Shown here piece by piece: positions 6,601 to 7,499 of a stretch of 7,499 nucleotides of DNA (position 1 is its first letter; each line of letters opens with the position of its first letter). The position numbers and the translations under genes are program-made. Origin of the DNA: Desulfobacteraceae bacterium (GTDB taxonomy: Bacteria; Desulfobacterota; Desulfobacteria; Desulfobacterales; Desulfosalsimonadaceae). The stretch lies in assembly GCA_027353395.1 (NCBI GenBank), contig DAIEHU010000129.1:1-7499 (forward strand), given 5' to 3'. Under the pieces are notes generated by a model. That model saw only the letters and a program-made list of their open reading frames with translations, was not told the origin of the DNA and searched no databases.

Positions 6601-7177
6601 CGCGGATGGTTCGCTTGTCCGCATGGGGGGGATCATCCGCAACATGAAGACTATCGTCACCAAGCGGGGCGAGCCGATGGCGTTCATGGAGCTGGAGGAT
6701 ATCAACGGCTCGGTGGAAGTGGTTGTGTTCCCGAAAAATTATTCGCAGGTCAGCCATTTTCTGGTGGTTGACGCACCAGTGTTTGTTCAGGGCGAAATTC
6801 AGAAAAATGAAAAATTCGTCAAGATTCTTGCGGAATATCTTGTTCCTATTGAGAATGCGGAATCCTTCTGGACCGCCAGTGTCCACATCACGGTCGACAC
6901 ACAGCAAACAGATGTGGCGAAATTAAAACAATTACTTGAATTATTTGAAAAATATTCTGGTCCATGTAAATGTCTTTTCCATATTGTAATTCCAGGAAAA
7001 ACCGAAACCATTGTTGAGCTGCCTTCCCAGATCAGCTTGAGGGCATGCGGCGCCTTTACCCAGGCGGTGAACCGTTTGCTATGTTACCCGGCTGTGACCA
7101 CCCAGTGTGCGCCCGTCGTGTCTACCAGCCAGGAACCTCAAAATCACGGGAAGAAATATGCCCGGAGGAAAAAATAA
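3635..7177 (+). CDS. dnaE: DNA polymerase III alpha subunit (replicative polymerase)
   Basis: This is the catalytic subunit of the chromosomal replicase. At 1180 residues it is full length for a DnaE1-type enzyme. The PHP domain (about 11-280) begins FVHLHVHTEYSLLDGA and keeps likely metal ligands H13, H15, D48-H49 (ITDHG), E74, H95, C145 and D213/H215 (TNDCHY); E. coli DnaE has lost several of these. The polymerase core has GPGRGSAAGSLVAY (371-384), the catalytic acidic motif PDIDVDF (412-418) and the third aspartate in KFDFLGLR (D567). YRPGPMGSG (647-655) and GYGFNKSHSAAYA (756-768) are also typical. Helix-hairpin-helix sequence lies near 870-890. QMSLF (920-924) matches the internal beta-clamp binding motif. 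An OB fold spans about 994-1070, and a C-terminal region and basic tail (KKYARRKK) finish it. No intein or frameshift is seen. The start overlaps guaB by 8 nt with no close Shine-Dalgarno site (AAGGAAG is about 15 nt away), suggesting translational coupling. Confidence 0.97.
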   Translation: MNNPENPSSPFVHLHVHTEYSLLDGAIRIDGLLKRAKDDGMPAVAITDHGTMFGVIDFYEKAKETGIKPIIGCEFYVAPRTLSDRTAQDHKQMSHLVLLAENQAGYHNLCKLATTASLDGFYHKPRIDKHLLASHCQGLIGLSACLKGEIPQLLRAGKKDEADEAARFYLKLFGEHNFFLEVQHNGIPDQDIVNRGILEMSRRLSIPMVATNDCHYLDKSHARAHDVLLCVQTGRTMNDADRFKFRTEELYFKSSQEMTSAFQAYPGAIENTVAIADRCNVSFQLKDNFHFPKFNLASDQSEAQLFEEKVRQGFAEKMAIILEKNPQADKSLYQERVDYEISVINNIGFPGYFLIVADFIEYSKKNSIPVGPGRGSAAGSLVAYSLGITDLDPIEHGLIFERFLNPSRKSMPDIDVDFCINGREQVYHYVVERYGGSDYVAQIITFGKMKARAVIRDVGRALDIPLSEVDAIAKLIPETINISLNEAIEKEPKLKEAVDSRPEIAELIEISKVLEGLNRHASTHAAGVVIGDKPLVEYLPLYRGKKGEVMTQLDMKRVEKIGLVKFDFLGLRNLTIIADALSIIRAQGKTPPAMDRLDLSDPATYRLLSEGDTSAVFQLESSGMRDLVIRMKPENFAQITALVALYRPGPMGSGMVDDYVECRHGRKPVYLVPELEPILNQTYGVILYQEQVMQIAGDLAKFSMAQADGLRKAMGKKIPEDMAKQLDQFVEGAVKNGIPRDKASELFGLIEKFAGYGFNKSHSAAYALIAFQTAYLKAHFPVEYMAAVLTSEMGSSENVVKYIAECRNHNIPVLPPDINESDKGFTVNGEKIRFGLAGIKNVGEAAIESVLETRQKGKFLSIFEFCQRVDIRKVNKRVLESLIQSGAFDSTGHHRSQMMACVEQALEYGQKVQKEAADSQMSLFGQASGAGQLNPPVMPDVSEWDEKQKLNLEKEAIGFYITGHPLDAYRDVLDKFSNAHSLDLMDDGVADGSLVRMGGIIRNMKTIVTKRGEPMAFMELEDINGSVEVVVFPKNYSQVSHFLVVDAPVFVQGEIQKNEKFVKILAEYLVPIENAESFWTASVHITVDTQQTDVAKLKQLLELFEKYSGPCKCLFHIVIPGKTETIVELPSQISLRACGAFTQAVNRLLCYPAVTTQCAPVVSTSQEPQNHGKKYARRKK
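7164..7168 (+). promoter_or_regulatory. Ribosome binding site of the aminotransferase gene
   Basis: GGAGG within the last dnaE codons lies 10 nt before the GTG at 7179. It supports that start over the in-frame ATG at 7158, which has only a weak GGGAAG upstream. Confidence 0.6.
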
Positions 7178-7178
7178 C

Positions 7179-7499
7179 GTGAAAGTTCCCTTGCTTGATT
7201 TAAAGGCCCAGTATCAGACGATCAAAGATGAATGTCTTCAGGTGACTCAGGAAATATATGAAAGCCAGCATTTTATCCTGGGCCCTCATGTGGAAAGACT
7301 TGAGACGGAAATCGCGCATTATTGTTCATCAGAATACGCGGTTGGCGTTTCTTCCGGCACGGATGCCCTGCTGCTGTCTTTGATGGCAGCGGGAATAGGG
7401 CAGGGCGATCGGGTGATCACCACGCCCTTCACGTTTTTCGCCACTGCCGGCGCCATCAGCCGGGTGGGAGCGATTCCTGTTTTTGCGGATATTGTACCC
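7179..7499 (+). CDS. DegT/DnrJ/EryC1/StrS family aminotransferase, 5' part
   Basis: Members are PLP-dependent sugar aminotransferases that put an amino group on a keto nucleotide-sugar, for lipopolysaccharide, O-antigen or glycan building blocks. The 107 residues present have the family start VPLLDLKAQYQTIKDE, then FILGPHVERLETEIA (33-47), the cofactor-phosphate loop GVSSGTDALLLSLMA (57-71), GDRVITTPFTFFATAGAI (77-94) and GAIPVFADIVP at the window end. The PLP-binding lysine would lie downstream, so substrate and activity cannot be judged. GTG at 7179 is preferred because homologues usually begin at 'MKVPLLDLKAQY' and a GGAGG site precedes it. ATG at 7158, in frame and overlapping dnaE by 20 nt, would add seven residues (MPGGKNN). 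It follows the dnaE stop by 1 nt, so it is probably cotranscribed with it. Confidence 0.93.
   Translation, partial: MKVPLLDLKAQYQTIKDECLQVTQEIYESQHFILGPHVERLETEIAHYCSSEYAVGVSSGTDALLLSLMAAGIGQGDRVITTPFTFFATAGAISRVGAIPVFADIVP

Noticed and set aside
3635..7177. Intein or split in dnaE, a common intein host
   Set aside because: The motifs PDIDVDF, KFDFLGLR, YRPGPMGSG and GYGFNKSHSAAYA follow one another at normal spacing and the length is that of a plain DnaE.

Overview
This is a housekeeping segment of a bacterial chromosome with about 50% GC. Protein character and gene content (short-form SppA directly behind rpsA, a YciO-type Sua5 protein, a DnaE with a complete PHP domain) suggest a Desulfobacterota (deltaproteobacterial sulfate-reducer type) genome. 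That placement is an impression from sequence style, not a database result.

Layout. Positions 2-244 carry the 3' end of a ribosomal protein S1 gene (rpsA), which is unexpectedly broken by an in-frame TAA at 38-40. A short gap follows with a 16-bp perfect palindrome and a terminator-like hairpin, then sppA (393-1301), a membrane-anchored signal peptide peptidase. Convergent to it on the minus strand is a YciO/YrdC/Sua5 family gene (1420-2028). A 150-bp divergent promoter region separates that from guaB (2179-3642, IMP dehydrogenase). guaB overlaps dnaE (3635-7177, DNA polymerase III alpha subunit) by 8 nt. dnaE is followed at once by the start of a DegT/DnrJ/EryC1/StrS sugar aminotransferase gene (7179 to the window edge).

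How the genes relate. guaB, dnaE and the aminotransferase gene look like one transcription unit: the first pair overlaps and the second is separated by 1 nt. GuaB commits IMP to guanine nucleotides and DnaE consumes dNTPs in replication. The aminotransferase probably opens a nucleotide-sugar or surface-polysaccharide module beyond the window. The Sua5-type protein belongs to the tRNA t6A pathway family, S1 to translation initiation, and SppA to envelope proteolysis.

I found no mobile element, CRISPR array, RNA gene or evident new system. The observation most worth checking is the nonsense codon in rpsA. Next are the intact metal-site pattern in the DnaE PHP domain, the KxR/SxN residues retained in the YciO-type protein, and the back-to-back promoters upstream of guaB.
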